A stretch of DNA of 27,094 nucleotides from Alkalihalobacterium sp048323755 (GCF_048323755.1 NZ_JBLWFS010000039.1:1-27094), one strand, 5' to 3'; shown: positions 1 through 8,287, counted from the stretch's first letter. The notes: generated by a model not told the origin, from the sequence alone. Translations and numbers: made by a program.

Positions 1-1
1 C

Positions 2-76
2 GGTTTAGTTGACGGGATCAATGCCCCACGAGCAGTTACGTTCTACCCTGGCTACTGTTATAATAAGACCATATAA
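2..76 (+). CDS. C-terminal end of an unidentified protein (partial)
   Basis: Only frame 2 is open from the window edge. It gives 24 codons ending in VTFYPGYCYNKTI and a TAA at 74-76. A hairpin resembling a terminator follows four bases later, which suggests that this is the true 3' end of a gene entering from the left. Too little is present to name a family. It could be chance, since a 24-codon open frame is not significant alone. Confidence 0.35.
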   Translation, partial: GLVDGINAPRAVTFYPGYCYNKTI

Positions 77-79
77 AAA

Positions 80-117
80 AAGGTCAACCAGAAATATTTT
101 CTTATCTGGCTAACCTT
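80..117 (+). terminator. Imperfect hairpin, probable terminator of the partial first gene
   Basis: AAGGTCAACCAGA at 80-92 pairs with TCTGGCTAACCTT at 105-117 with two non-Watson-Crick positions, around a 12-base A/T-rich loop. The upstream side is a run of A, so on the minus strand the hairpin would be followed by T residues; the plus strand lacks a long T tract. It may act in either direction. Confidence 0.5.
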
Positions 118-193
118 ATAATACGAAAGAGCAGTAGAGTTTAATAAGAGATGATATACTTTAATGAAAAAAAGTAAGTATGGGGGAGAAATA

Positions 194-796
194 ATGGAGC
201 CGTTTTGGGAAAGAGCCTATTTGGATGATGAAGTCGAGACATTTGGAAAGCCAAGCCAAGAAGTTATAGATGTAAGTATACAATTAAATGAGAATTCAAA
301 AATACTTGACCTTGGTTGTGGAGATGGAAGGCATGCAATCTACTTGGCAAGATTAGGACACCTCGTTGATGCTATAGATATATCAACCGCAGGGATAGAT
401 AAGATTAATCGAGTTAAGAAAAAGCTCAATCTAAAGAATCTAAATGCATCTGTTGGAGATGCAACTAAATTCGAGTTTAACTGTACATATGACTTAATTA
501 TTTCACACGGTTTGTTTCATTTCATAGAAAGGAATAATTGGTCAAATATTATTGAGAGAATGAAAGAAGGAACTCAAAAAGGAGGATACAACATTATTGT
601 TGTTTTTACGGATGAGGTTGAAATACCTGAAGATTTAAAACCTTATGTTAAAGGTATATTTCATGAAGGTGAGATAAAAAAGATATATTTTGATTGGTCA
701 ATAGAAATGTACCGTTCTTATCAATTCGAAGATGAACATGACAATAACATTAGGCATTGTCATGCTGTAAATAAGATTGTTGCAAAAAATGTATAA
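194..796 (+). CDS. Class I SAM-dependent methyltransferase
   Basis: This is a 200-residue protein with a Rossmann-type methyltransferase fold. Motif I (ILDLGCGDG) lies at residues 37-45 and an acidic residue suited to the adenosyl ribose follows at about residue 62 (AIDIS). The HGLFHF segment fits the motif IV/post-IV region. It resembles the small TehB/UbiE-like methyltransferase_11/25 group; the substrate cannot be read from the sequence. The ATG at 194 was chosen over one at 164 because GGGGGAG sits at 182-188 immediately upstream, while the 164 start has no ribosome binding site. It stands alone, with no partner gene in the same direction close by. Confidence 0.8.
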   Translation: MEPFWERAYLDDEVETFGKPSQEVIDVSIQLNENSKILDLGCGDGRHAIYLARLGHLVDAIDISTAGIDKINRVKKKLNLKNLNASVGDATKFEFNCTYDLIISHGLFHFIERNNWSNIIERMKEGTQKGGYNIIVVFTDEVEIPEDLKPYVKGIFHEGEIKKIYFDWSIEMYRSYQFEDEHDNNIRHCHAVNKIVAKNV

Positions 797-830
797 TTAA
801 TTTAACAAAATGAGTTTTACTTCTTGAAGT

Positions 831-893
831 AACGGGTGCAATAGCTTAACAAGGGGCTGTCGAATGTGGCGGCTCCTATTGCGTTAAAGGGTA
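831..893 (+). repeat. Possible degenerate intergenic hairpin repeat
   Basis: GCAATAG at 838-844 pairs with CTATTGC at 876-882, and inside them AGGGGCTG pairs imperfectly with CGGCTCCT, giving a two-step hairpin. The AACGGGTGCAATAG start has the look of dispersed Bacillaceae intergenic repeats, from memory only. No second full copy is present in this window. It could also be a weak terminator for the methyltransferase gene. Confidence 0.35.
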
Positions 894-989
894 GGTTTGT
901 TTAAAAAGTAATTACCAATTATTAACCAAAGTATTATTGTTACATGATAAGGTATAAGAGATAAATTTATTTCTTAGGGGGGAATAGAG

Positions 990-1433
990 ATGAAAAATCT
1001 ATTTATAACTTCAATATCTATAATGATTATGATACTAGCTGGATGTTCGAATGAAGAAGTGACTAACTATGAGTACACGTTTATTGGTGAAGGTGAGTTT
1101 TGGGAGGCTGAATATATTTACGAAGGGGCGGAAATATGGGGTGAAGAAGAAGGAGTAACCACATATTCTAATGAAGCCAATTATGAATTTAGAATAACTT
1201 ACAAAGGTTCAGTTGAAGATATCCAATCAATAGAAAATCTAGAGTTTTTTTATGATGCAAGGGCTAAAGGAGGTAGTAGGAGTAGGGAGTTTGATGAACC
1301 CCCTAATGACATTACGTTTTCAACGAGTGGTTCTAGCACTGGGGCAAAAGTACAAGAGGAAGAGGTTATCAAAGTTAATGTAAAATGGGATGATTTTGAA
1401 GAGTCATTTGAATTGATAAACCGAGAGAAATGA
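990..1433 (+). CDS. Small secreted lipoprotein of unknown function
   Basis: A 147-residue protein with a lipoprotein signal peptide: Lys-Asn after the start, a hydrophobic core, and a lipobox LAGC placing the lipidated Cys near residue 19. The mature part is acidic and rich in Glu, Tyr and Trp, with a likely beta-rich fold (repeated Y-E-F/T segments). A TTAGGGGGGAATAG ribosome binding region precedes the ATG. No family was recognised. Similar single-domain lipoproteins are common in Bacillus and often lie alone, as here. A hairpin terminator follows at 1504-1537. Confidence 0.75.
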   Translation: MKNLFITSISIMIMILAGCSNEEVTNYEYTFIGEGEFWEAEYIYEGAEIWGEEEGVTTYSNEANYEFRITYKGSVEDIQSIENLEFFYDARAKGGSRSREFDEPPNDITFSTSGSSTGAKVQEEEVIKVNVKWDDFEESFELINREK

Positions 1434-1503
1434 TTAAAAAAATCTTTATTCAAATAACGGAGGCGTTAGTAAAAAAAGAAAAATTAAAAAACTCAATAAA
1501 AAT

Positions 1504-1537
1504 GGCTCGGTTCACAGATGTGTGTAAACCGAGCTTT
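1504..1537 (+). terminator. Rho-independent terminator of the lipoprotein gene
   Basis: GGCTCGGTT at 1504-1512 pairs with AACCGAGC at 1527-1534, extended by ACA/TGT pairing towards the loop, and is followed by TTTT. It lies 70 bases after the lipoprotein stop codon. Confidence 0.75.
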
Positions 1538-1950
1538 TAATATTTTGTTGAAACAAAATTAACTGCAAATACAGGTACAAATTAGCCTACATTTTCAATT
1601 GTAATTTACGATTTTGCGATAGGATACGGAAGCCGTTATCATGGGTGCCTTTTATTTTTTCTTAGTCATTTTTAGAAGATTATTGCTAATGGAAGCAAGG
1701 GGTCCTCTTGCTTCTTTTGCTTCGCTAAACGAAGAAAGCCCAAGTACCGTCCCTGTGCCTGCTGCCTTCTAACCTTTCAACCGTCATAATAGTAAAAATT
1801 ACAACTGTCATAAAAGATCAATGACATCTATGTCTTTTTCAAAATGGGTGGTCGGTATATGATATGAAGCGTAGTGTCAGTGGTTAGTATATTATGGAAA
1901 ATCTGAAGTTCTGTTACATAGTTTTATTACATTTTAGAAATGGGGGAGTT
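1538..1950. other. Gene-free stretch before the nitronate monooxygenase
   Basis: I see no credible coding sequence here. It holds a stand-alone hairpin at 1692-1719 and the leader of the next gene. The presence of a terminator with no gene in front of it suggests that a gene was lost. Confidence 0.5.
1692..1719 (+). terminator. Orphan terminator hairpin
   Basis: GAAGCAAG at 1692-1699 pairs with CTTGCTTC at 1707-1714 and is followed by TTTT. The stem and the GGGGTCCT-type loop closely resemble the terminator after the old yellow enzyme gene at 4551-4587. No intact gene lies directly upstream. Confidence 0.6.
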
Positions 1951-2925
1951 ATGTTGAGAGCATTCACATTACAAATTGGCGATATGAAACCAAAGGTACC
2001 TATCTTGCAGGGGGGAATGGGTGTCGGAATTTCATTGAGTAAGCTTGCAGCAGCTGTTGCAAATGCAGGTGGTATCGGAACGATCTCTGGGACCGGAATC
2101 TCTGTTGACGAATTAAGATACCATATTCGAAAAGCAAGGGAATTAACCAATCACACGGGCTATATTGGGGTCAATGTGTTATTTGCGATGAATGATTTTG
2201 CTGAGAAGATGAAGGCTGCGATGGAGGAGAAGGTGGATTTTATTGTTTCAGGTGCTGGTATCTCTCGTGATATGTATGCCTGGGGGAGAGAGTATGGGGT
2301 CCCTGTCATCTCGATCGTTTCATCAGCGAAATTGGCGAGATTGTCTGAACGATTAGGTGCGGCGGCAGTTGTTGTGGAAGGAAGTGAAGCGGGGGGACAC
2401 CTTGGAACCGACCGTCCGTTATTCGAAATCCTACCTGAAGTGACTGCGGCCGTAAAGATCCCTGTCATCGCAGCAGGAGGAATTTTAACAGGGAAGGATC
2501 TTGCGAAGGCAAAAAGTCTAGGGGCATCCGGTGTTCAAATGGGTACCCGATTTGTTGCCAGTGAAGAATGCGATGCACCAATCGCTTTTAAACAAAAATA
2601 TGTCGATGCCAAAGAAGGTGATACGCATTTGGTGAAAACGACGGTTGGGTTACAAGGAAGAGCGATCAAAAACCGGTTCACAGGTCGAATCAGTCAGGGA
2701 AATCGAATAAAAATCGATAAATGTCACGATTGCTTGAAGAATTGCTCCTATCAATTTTGTACGCTAGATTCTTTATATCGATCGATGAACGGTGATGTTG
2801 AGGACGGATTAGTCTTTTCTGGAGCAAGGGTACATGAGATTAAAAGCATCCTGCCAGTGAAAGAAATTATTGGGCAGCTTATGAAAGAGTTTCATGAGAG
2901 CAAAAGTCCAGCGCCTGTAGGGTAA
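1951..2925 (+). CDS. Nitronate monooxygenase / NAD(P)H-dependent flavin oxidoreductase (YrpB/FabK-like)
   Basis: A 324-residue FMN-dependent TIM-barrel enzyme of the nitronate monooxygenase/2-nitropropane dioxygenase family, expected to oxidise alkyl nitronates or to act as an NAD(P)H:flavin oxidoreductase. Visible family motifs are the N-terminal PILQGGMG, SGAGIS at about 100-105, EAGGHLGTD with the conserved His at about 150, and PVIAAGGI followed by GVQMGTRF. A Cys cluster near the C-terminus (residues 258, 261, 265 and 270, pattern C-x2-C-x3-C-x4-C) is conspicuous and could bind metal. ATG 1951 was chosen because GGGGGAG lies at 1942-1948; spacing is tight, so TTG 1954 is also possible. 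Family is firm, substrate is not. Confidence 0.85.
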   Translation: MLRAFTLQIGDMKPKVPILQGGMGVGISLSKLAAAVANAGGIGTISGTGISVDELRYHIRKARELTNHTGYIGVNVLFAMNDFAEKMKAAMEEKVDFIVSGAGISRDMYAWGREYGVPVISIVSSAKLARLSERLGAAAVVVEGSEAGGHLGTDRPLFEILPEVTAAVKIPVIAAGGILTGKDLAKAKSLGASGVQMGTRFVASEECDAPIAFKQKYVDAKEGDTHLVKTTVGLQGRAIKNRFTGRISQGNRIKIDKCHDCLKNCSYQFCTLDSLYRSMNGDVEDGLVFSGARVHEIKSILPVKEIIGQLMKEFHESKSPAPVG

Positions 2926-2976
2926 TTTATGGTACACTTCTAAATTTGTAAAATATATTTGTATTGTTATAAAAGA

Positions 2977-3129
2977 CTAATGGGTAGTGAACATAGTAGA
3001 ATAGATAACAAATAGGTAGTTCCATGCTACGTATGGAGTAATCATTCCTCCTTTTACAGGACCTAACCCAAATCCGAACGAAGCTGATGAATCGATATAT
3101 ACTATCGCTTTTCTACCTCTTACATTTAC
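2977..3129 (-). pseudogene. Fragment of an MFS drug-efflux transporter (Tet(L)/DHA2-like)
   Basis: The minus strand encodes about 50 residues bounded by stops, with no start codon. They include RGRKAIVYIDSSAS, then FGFGLGPVKGGMITPYVAW and NYLFVI. The order Arg-Gly-Lys/Arg, then G-x-G-x-G-P-x-x-G-G, then a Trp before the next membrane helix is the motif C region of 14-helix MFS exporters. It reads most like the Tet(L)-type sequence I remember (GVGPAIGGMIAHYI). Nothing of the rest of the gene is evident nearby. This is a relic, not an expressed gene. Confidence 0.6.
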
Positions 3130-3162
3130 TCAAAAGGTATAATCGAGAAATACTTCATAAAT

Positions 3163-3204
3163 AAGAGGAAACTGTGAAATTAGAACTCTCAGTTGCCTCT
3201 TTTT
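3163..3204 (+). terminator. Terminator hairpin
   Basis: AAGAGGAAACTG at 3163-3174 pairs with CAGTTGCCTCTT at 3190-3201 with one mismatch and is followed by TTT. It lies 240 bases after the nitronate monooxygenase, beyond the MFS relic. It may terminate that gene or be a remnant of lost genes. Confidence 0.6.
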
Positions 3205-3398
3205 GTTTTCATATCCACTTCACCAAAATAACACCATTGCTTTCAATAGGAGCTTCCTTTGAAAGTTACGTATATAGATTTCTAAGGGAGTTTACTTACA
3301 TAATGTTATTTCATTGACAAAAAAATCAGAAAAGAAGTATGATTATTCTAAATTTAATAACAAATTAAAGTTCAATCAAAGGTGAGGAGAGAATTCAT

Positions 3399-4538
3399 AT
3401 GAGTCAAGGTGATAAAGAAAAAAGTAAAACTGTAGCTTGGATAAGACTACCAACAGCTACTAGGAATTGGGCAAACTTGGATAATCCTTCAGATACAAAG
3501 CTATTTGAGCCCGTAAAGATAGGAGCCTGGAATCTTGAAACCCGTACAGCAATGGCTCCGATGACTCGGTGTTTTGCCGATAACGAAACGGGTGTAGTCG
3601 GGGGCGATGTAGTAGAGTACTATCGAAAACGAGCTGCGGATGGTATCGGATTAATTATTACTGAAGGAATAGTAGTCAGCCCTCGTGGCAAAGGAAATCC
3701 AGGCGTTCCTGGAATATATACTCAAGATCAAATCGACAGCTGGAAACCTGTAACAGATGCTGTACATAAGGAAGGTGGCACGATTATTGCTCAGATCTGG
3801 CATGTCGGTCGTTTAAGCCACCATGAACTTGCTGGAAACTTGCCTCCTCAAGCACCGTCAGCTATCCGGGCTGAAGGAAATGTTTCACGGTTTCGTAAGC
3901 CCTATGATACACCGGAAGAGATGACAATCGATGATATTCACGAGGTAGTTGGTCAATATGCCCAAGCCGCAAAAAATGCAATAGAAGCAGGATTTGATGG
4001 CGTTGAAATTCATGGGGCGCACGGTTATTTAATCGATCAATTCTGTTCAGATGTAACGAACAAGCGCACGGATCGATATGGAGGAGACCTTCCAGAAAGA
4101 TTAACGTTTATGAAAGAAGTTACAAAAGCTGTGATTGATGCCATCGGAACGGACAGAACGTTAATTCGCTTCTCCGCTCATAAAGTGGATAATACGGCTT
4201 ATGAGTGGGAAGATCCAGAGTTAGCCATTCGCACGTTTGTAGAAGCATTCCGTGAAGTGGGTGCGACGATGATTCATCCTTCCACCATGGAGTTTACGAA
4301 GGTGCTTGCTGATGGAAAAACGATGCATCAACTCGTTCGAAAATATTGGGAGGGTGTCATTATAGGAGTGGGTAACCTTGAACCCGAAATGGCTGAAAAA
4401 GCATTAATGGAAGGAACCATAGATGTAGCAGCTTTCGGACGTCCACTGATTCCTAACTCTGACTTTCTTACTCGTTTGAAAAATGGCGAGGAATTGGAAG
4501 AGTATGAAGCAAGGACGCACTTGCCGGTTTTGGTATAG
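3399..4538 (+). CDS. Old yellow enzyme family NADH:flavin oxidoreductase
   Basis: A 379-residue FMN-binding TIM-barrel ene-reductase. It would reduce activated C=C bonds of enones, nitro compounds or other electrophiles using NAD(P)H. Signatures are LFEPVKIG near residue 35, RTAMAPMTR (flavin contact), the WHVGR motif at 134-138, the substrate-binding His pair in HGAHGYLIDQF (His205 and His208), the RTDRYGGD segment and a C-terminal VGNLEPE/AFGRPL phosphate-binding end. It resembles the classical NemA/xenobiotic reductase branch. The N-terminus is about 30 residues longer than usual. The ATG at 3399 has GGTGAGGAG at 3381-3389. It is monocistronic and ends in a strong terminator. Confidence 0.9.
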   Translation: MSQGDKEKSKTVAWIRLPTATRNWANLDNPSDTKLFEPVKIGAWNLETRTAMAPMTRCFADNETGVVGGDVVEYYRKRAADGIGLIITEGIVVSPRGKGNPGVPGIYTQDQIDSWKPVTDAVHKEGGTIIAQIWHVGRLSHHELAGNLPPQAPSAIRAEGNVSRFRKPYDTPEEMTIDDIHEVVGQYAQAAKNAIEAGFDGVEIHGAHGYLIDQFCSDVTNKRTDRYGGDLPERLTFMKEVTKAVIDAIGTDRTLIRFSAHKVDNTAYEWEDPELAIRTFVEAFREVGATMIHPSTMEFTKVLADGKTMHQLVRKYWEGVIIGVGNLEPEMAEKALMEGTIDVAAFGRPLIPNSDFLTRLKNGEELEEYEARTHLPVLV

Positions 4539-4550
4539 ATAATAGATAGT

Positions 4551-4590
4551 GAAAGAAGCAAGGGGGGGCGGTCCTCTTGCTTCTTTCGTT
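4551..4590 (+). terminator. Rho-independent terminator of the old yellow enzyme gene
   Basis: GAAAGAAGCAAG at 4551-4562 pairs perfectly with CTTGCTTCTTTC at 4576-4587, with a G-rich loop and T residues after it. It begins 13 bases after the stop codon. Confidence 0.85.
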
Positions 4591-4596
4591 TTGTTT

Positions 4597-4655
4597 GGGG
4601 TTAGACCCCCACTGTGTTAATGCCTTAACGCATCTGGAGGTCTGCCCCCTTTTTT
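4597..4655 (+). repeat. REP-like palindrome with T tract
   Basis: A 53-base imperfect palindrome whose outer arms are GGGGTTAGACCCCCA and TGGAGGTCTGCCCCC, with inner arms TGTGTTAA and TTAACGCA. Six T residues follow at 4650-4655, so it can also act as a terminator. The outer arm shares the GACC-C/T-CC core with elements at 5101-5152 and 12313-12365. Confidence 0.65.
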
Positions 4656-4744
4656 CACGTTTATTATCAGATATGTTTGTAAAATTATTAGTAATACCTA
4701 TAATAAAAGTAATACTAAAGAAACAAGTAAGAGGTGAAATTGAA

Positions 4745-4840
4745 ATGGAATTAGTTAGTGGGAAGATGACGAGTAAAGGACAAATAACAATTCCAAAGGA
4801 ACTTAGAGAAAAGTTAGGTTTAAACGCTCGCGGACTCTGA
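4745..4840 (+). pseudogene. Truncated AbrB/MazE-type DNA-binding protein (antitoxin or transition-state regulator)
   Basis: The first 29 residues (MTSKGQITIPKELREKLGL core) are the N-terminal half of a swapped-hairpin SpoVT/AbrB domain. In intact proteins this continues with a GD-x-V/L-x-hydrophobic strand. Here the frame runs into a repeat at 4830 and stops after 31 residues (ARGL). AGAGGTG at 4730-4736 gives a proper ribosome binding site, so a short peptide may still be made, but it lacks the second half of the fold. It looks like a gene cut by a repeat insertion or deletion. Whether it was a toxin-antitoxin antitoxin cannot be told; no toxin gene remains. Confidence 0.65.
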
Positions 4841-5008
4841 GGACCTTATTTCAATGAAAATGGCCATTCTAGAGGTGTTTGCGGACTCAAAAGCCCTTAT
4901 TTCCTATGAAACACGTGAATACCAACGCAATTTTGCTAGATAAGGGCCTCTCAGTCCGTTCGATCGTGAAATTATCGATTTTTTCACAAATAGAGGCCTC
5001 TCAGTCCG
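4830..5008. repeat. Cluster of four short repeats, two direct and two inverted
   Basis: Units GCGGACTCTGAGGACCTTAT (starting 4830) and GCGGACTCAAAAGCCCTTAT (starting 4881) point right. Units GATAAGGGCCTCTCAGTCCG (ending 4958) and AATAGAGGCCTCTCAGTCCG (ending 5008) are the same sequence inverted. The cluster can fold into a large hairpin. I associate the CGGACT...CCTTATTT motif with dispersed Bacillaceae intergenic repeats, from memory. Its left edge coincides with the break in the AbrB-type gene. Confidence 0.7.
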
Positions 5009-5100
5009 AATAGCAAATGGAAGTGACTATTTTGCACTTTAGGAGAAATGACCGGTTTTGATATGTTGATTGAAGACTCTAGGGTTGATAAAAAGGATTC

Positions 5101-5152
5101 GGGGACTGACCTCCACTCCAGTAAAGAATTACCGCAGCGGGGGACAGACCTC
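5101..5152. repeat. REP-like element, copy related to 12313-12365
   Basis: GGACTGACCTCCACTCC followed by AGTAAAGAATTACCGCAGCG and GGGGACAGACCTC. The central part matches 12313-12365 almost base for base (AGTAAAG-A/T-ATTACCGCAGCGGGGGACAG). The ends form an imperfect inverted repeat. No coding frame crosses it credibly. Confidence 0.7.
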
Positions 5153-5190
5153 GAACAGGTTTGAATGTAGGCGAAGTCGTTTTAAATGGA

Positions 5191-7290
5191 TCATCCGTAA
5201 AGTGTTCCACGTTCCAACTGTTCTTCGAGTTTGCTCATATTTTGACGTACACTATTTCCAGTTAGTTGAAGTGCTTTAATGGCTTTTCCTTGATTATGGG
5301 ACAATTGATAGACTATATCATTAAAAAGTAGCTCCATTTCTTTTAGAATAGAGCAAGCAGCGGTGTTGTAGAGTGTCACGTTTTGGAAGCGTTGTTTACT
5401 AAAAATGGCGGAGTCAATATAAGGTCTCAATTCATCCACCAGTCTTAGGTAGTTATCTCGGAGGGCTGACAAACCGTTTCTTATACCTTTAATGGTTTCC
5501 AATAAATCATCGAGTGGGTATAGGGCATTATTGACAGCGTTTTTTACTCGTGTATTGTAATCGGAAAATAAGCTTATGGCTAAGCCAGGTACATTACCGT
5601 AAAGTGCAAGGTTTGTTGCTGTGTTAATTGAAAATCTAGCGCTATTCCCAAGGAATTCGATGCTTCGAAGGATGAAATCCAAACTTGAGGTTATTCCACT
5701 AATGATTGGATTTGTACTTTGTTTAAAGGTCGCTGTCGCTGCATCTACTGCTACCTTTTTTATTCTCATATGCATCATTAAGTAGGGGGACTCTTCCATT
5801 TGAACGGCACTTGTCTTAAGTACATCAGATAAATTTAGAGCGCTACTTATCGATTTTCTTTGACTTAAACTGAGATCAAGGAGATGAAATTTCTCTCCAG
5901 TTGCAACAACTTGAGACTGATACTCTGACATTTGTGTGATGGCTCGCTCCTGATTTTGCTGGACAATGTACAAATGAGACTTCAGTTCTCCCACTACATA
6001 ATCATAAAATTTGTTTTGCCCACCTTGAAGGACTTCTGCAAGGCGATCCATTGTAATGTTGTGGAGCCCGTCTGTCAGTCTATCAACCATATCTTCTAGT
6101 TCATAGAGCTTGTTTCTTATTTCTTGACATATGCTTTCCACGCTAATGTCTTTTCTTGCAAGAAATTCGAACAGTTCCATTGGAGGAGAATTGAGGACAT
6201 AATTGAGTGATCGGCACCTTGTTTCTAATAGGTTTAAGAAAGTATGTAATGCAGCAACCATTTCTTTCAGTCTTCTATTTTTCTCATTAAGCACCTGATT
6301 GGTTTCTCGTCGTATCATCTCCTGAAAAACAGTGCGAAGGGTGTTTAATCGTTTGTCGATGTCTGCTCCTTCAGCTTCGACGATGGCAACCGAGCTGTTT
6401 ATATAGGTTTGTGTTCTTTTCAGCCGTTCGATTACTTTCGTTTCCAATCCATCACCGAGTTTGAGTAAATGCTCACGATCAATACGGATAGGAATCGATC
6501 TACCCCCATATAGTGGTTCTCCTGTCCAGATACTTGTCACAATATGCTCATGGGCATCCATATATATTTTTACATAATCAATGGTCCCTGGTTCGCCGCT
6601 CTCATAATAGGGGACGTGTTGCCCATTTTGACGCACATAGCCTGTATGATTAGGACCTAATGCTTCTAAAGAAGGAATGCCATGATAGATATCATACTGA
6701 TTGCCGGGTACGCGGTGATCAAGTTGTCCGGCACGGATACTTAAATTGAGGATATCATACTGACTAATATAATTTGTAATGTTAGGATATTCAGCATCTT
6801 TAACAACCAACCCTGAAGGTAACAAGGCAGGATTAATCGTGACTGACTTTACCTCTGGGTTTTTCACCGCCACGCTATTTGCGAGTGCGCCGCCTAGTGA
6901 GTTCCCACATACATAGGAAATAGAATGGCCGCTTTTTGCAAGTTCGGCTTGCATTTGTAAATAATATTCGTTTGCTGCACGCAATTGAGGCGGGGTGGGC
7001 TCATTTAATAGCCGCACATTGGTCTTCAAATCTTGCATTCCGTGTTCTGCATGTACATTTGTACCTACAAAGGCCATTATAAACTCACCCGTGTTGACGT
7101 TCTGCAAAGTTAAAGCATCAAGGCCGGTGGGGTGGTTGTAGTTGGTGTCGACTATTCTGAAAGTGGAAGTATTTAAACGAATTCTTTCCCCTGTACGGCG
7201 TTCTAAGTAAGCGTATAATCCAGCTAATTGAACAAGTTCCTGATCGGTTGTAGTATTGATATCAATCTGCTGAACAAAAAGACTTCCCAT
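5191..7290 (-). CDS. TslA-like lipase toxin with reverse domain order (candidate type VII secretion substrate)
   Basis: A 699-residue protein without a signal peptide. Residues 15-250 form an alpha/beta-hydrolase lipase: the start DQELVQLAGLYAYL, FVGTNVH (oxyanion region) at 75-80, the nucleophile elbow GNSLGG with Ser131, and likely triad partners Asp179 (QYDILN) and His215 (GPNHTGY). Residues 270-699 are almost entirely helical, with long heptad-like stretches. Lipase first and helical targeting part last is the arrangement described for TslA, a type VII-secreted phospholipase toxin of Staphylococcus aureus found across Bacillota. The gene directly upstream encodes a lipoprotein like the cognate immunity protein. 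GGAGGT precedes ATG 7290. Small helical secretion partners and T7SS core genes are not in the window. The lipase domain is firm; the secretion route is inferred. Confidence 0.75.
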   Translation of the reverse strand: MGSLFVQQIDINTTTDQELVQLAGLYAYLERRTGERIRLNTSTFRIVDTNYNHPTGLDALTLQNVNTGEFIMAFVGTNVHAEHGMQDLKTNVRLLNEPTPPQLRAANEYYLQMQAELAKSGHSISYVCGNSLGGALANSVAVKNPEVKSVTINPALLPSGLVVKDAEYPNITNYISQYDILNLSIRAGQLDHRVPGNQYDIYHGIPSLEALGPNHTGYVRQNGQHVPYYESGEPGTIDYVKIYMDAHEHIVTSIWTGEPLYGGRSIPIRIDREHLLKLGDGLETKVIERLKRTQTYINSSVAIVEAEGADIDKRLNTLRTVFQEMIRRETNQVLNEKNRRLKEMVAALHTFLNLLETRCRSLNYVLNSPPMELFEFLARKDISVESICQEIRNKLYELEDMVDRLTDGLHNITMDRLAEVLQGGQNKFYDYVVGELKSHLYIVQQNQERAITQMSEYQSQVVATGEKFHLLDLSLSQRKSISSALNLSDVLKTSAVQMEESPYLMMHMRIKKVAVDAATATFKQSTNPIISGITSSLDFILRSIEFLGNSARFSINTATNLALYGNVPGLAISLFSDYNTRVKNAVNNALYPLDDLLETIKGIRNGLSALRDNYLRLVDELRPYIDSAIFSKQRFQNVTLYNTAACSILKEMELLFNDIVYQLSHNQGKAIKALQLTGNSVRQNMSKLEEQLERGTLYG

Positions 7291-7307
7291 AAACAGACCT
7301 CCATTGC

Positions 7308-8228
7308 CTACTTTCGTATAATAGGTACAATATTTCCTTCTATTAATGTATTTTCTTTATGTCCTATCCCTGAAAGTTTATTTATGTTGTTATCATGTAA
7401 AGAAACTGTATAAGCACCTCTTGGAAAAATATCTAAGGTTTTTATGTCTTCGACGAGTTGTTTAAAGATCTCTTCGTCTGGATCCTTACCTGGCTCCTTC
7501 ATATATATGTCAATAACAAAAGAGAAATTATCAGCTTCATAACTGCCCTCATCAAAGTGTTCTTTCAGTTCTGACAACGAAATTTTAGGGTTATTTAAGT
7601 AGCTGTCGATAATTCCATCAAACTCATCTATCAAAGACATTGTTTGAATAAAATAATAAGGTGTTGAGTAACCTGAACTCATGACATTCTTTAATGCTTC
7701 TTGACGTAAACCAGTGACAGGAAAATGAGTCGTGAATTCCTCAAAATATTGATTAAGAGCCGCAAACTCTTCGTTCATAATCATCGCTATTAATCCACCA
7801 AAGAGAGCTTGTTCTACCTGCATTTCAACAGTCCAAATGTCTTCAGGAAAAATCTTTTTATCATTTGCATCGACAGGCATCATCGCAAAGGTGTGGAATC
7901 TAGGCTCATTTGGTGATTCGACAAACACCATAATCCCATGCTTTGCACCAACCGCGTTATGAACAATGACTTCTGTTTTATATTCTTCAAGAAAAAACTG
8001 TTGTGTGGCTTCGGCAATTTCCTCGAACTTTTCTTTTGCGATAGGATCGTTTTTTTGCCCATCAGGTAAATCTTTTTCTTCGCCGGTGTAGTCATTTACA
8101 CTGACATATACTTCTCTAGCATGTCGTTCTTCGTGTGTCTCAGTGATTTCGTCCATTACGTTACATCCTCCAATCATGAGTGGTGGTATTATTAAAGAGA
8201 TTGCTAGTACAATTGATTTTATTTTCAT
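7308..8228 (-). CDS. Lipoprotein of the DUF1672 type, candidate immunity protein for the lipase toxin
   Basis: A 306-residue lipoprotein. Its signal peptide ends in a lipobox IGGC with Cys22. The mature protein has VSVNDYTGEEKDLPDGQKN and VHNAVGAKHGIMVFVES, segments I associate with the Bacillota lipoprotein family DUF1672. It should be anchored on the outer face of the membrane, the right place to block an incoming phospholipase, as TilA does for TslA. ATG 8228 was chosen over 8273 because AGGAGG (8236-8241 on the plus strand) lies seven bases upstream and the signal peptide then starts with MKIK. The lipase gene follows after 17 bases that hold its own ribosome binding site, so the two form an operon with immunity first. 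Confidence 0.7.
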   Translation of the reverse strand: MKIKSIVLAISLIIPPLMIGGCNVMDEITETHEERHAREVYVSVNDYTGEEKDLPDGQKNDPIAKEKFEEIAEATQQFFLEEYKTEVIVHNAVGAKHGIMVFVESPNEPRFHTFAMMPVDANDKKIFPEDIWTVEMQVEQALFGGLIAMIMNEEFAALNQYFEEFTTHFPVTGLRQEALKNVMSSGYSTPYYFIQTMSLIDEFDGIIDSYLNNPKISLSELKEHFDEGSYEADNFSFVIDIYMKEPGKDPDEEIFKQLVEDIKTLDIFPRGAYTVSLHDNNINKLSGIGHKENTLIEGNIVPIIRK

Positions 8229-8287
8229 GTCATATCCTCCTGAACCTTCACACCTAAATACAACTCTACCCATTAGTTTAGCGGATA

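Noticed and set aside
4577..4744. Upstream extension of the AbrB-like frame
   Set aside because: It runs through the terminator and REP palindrome. The real start is the ATG at 4745 with its own ribosome binding site.
5070..5279. Plus-strand open frame of 69 codons
   Set aside because: It crosses a REP-like element and overlaps the end of the lipase gene antisense. It shows no ribosome binding site or protein motif.
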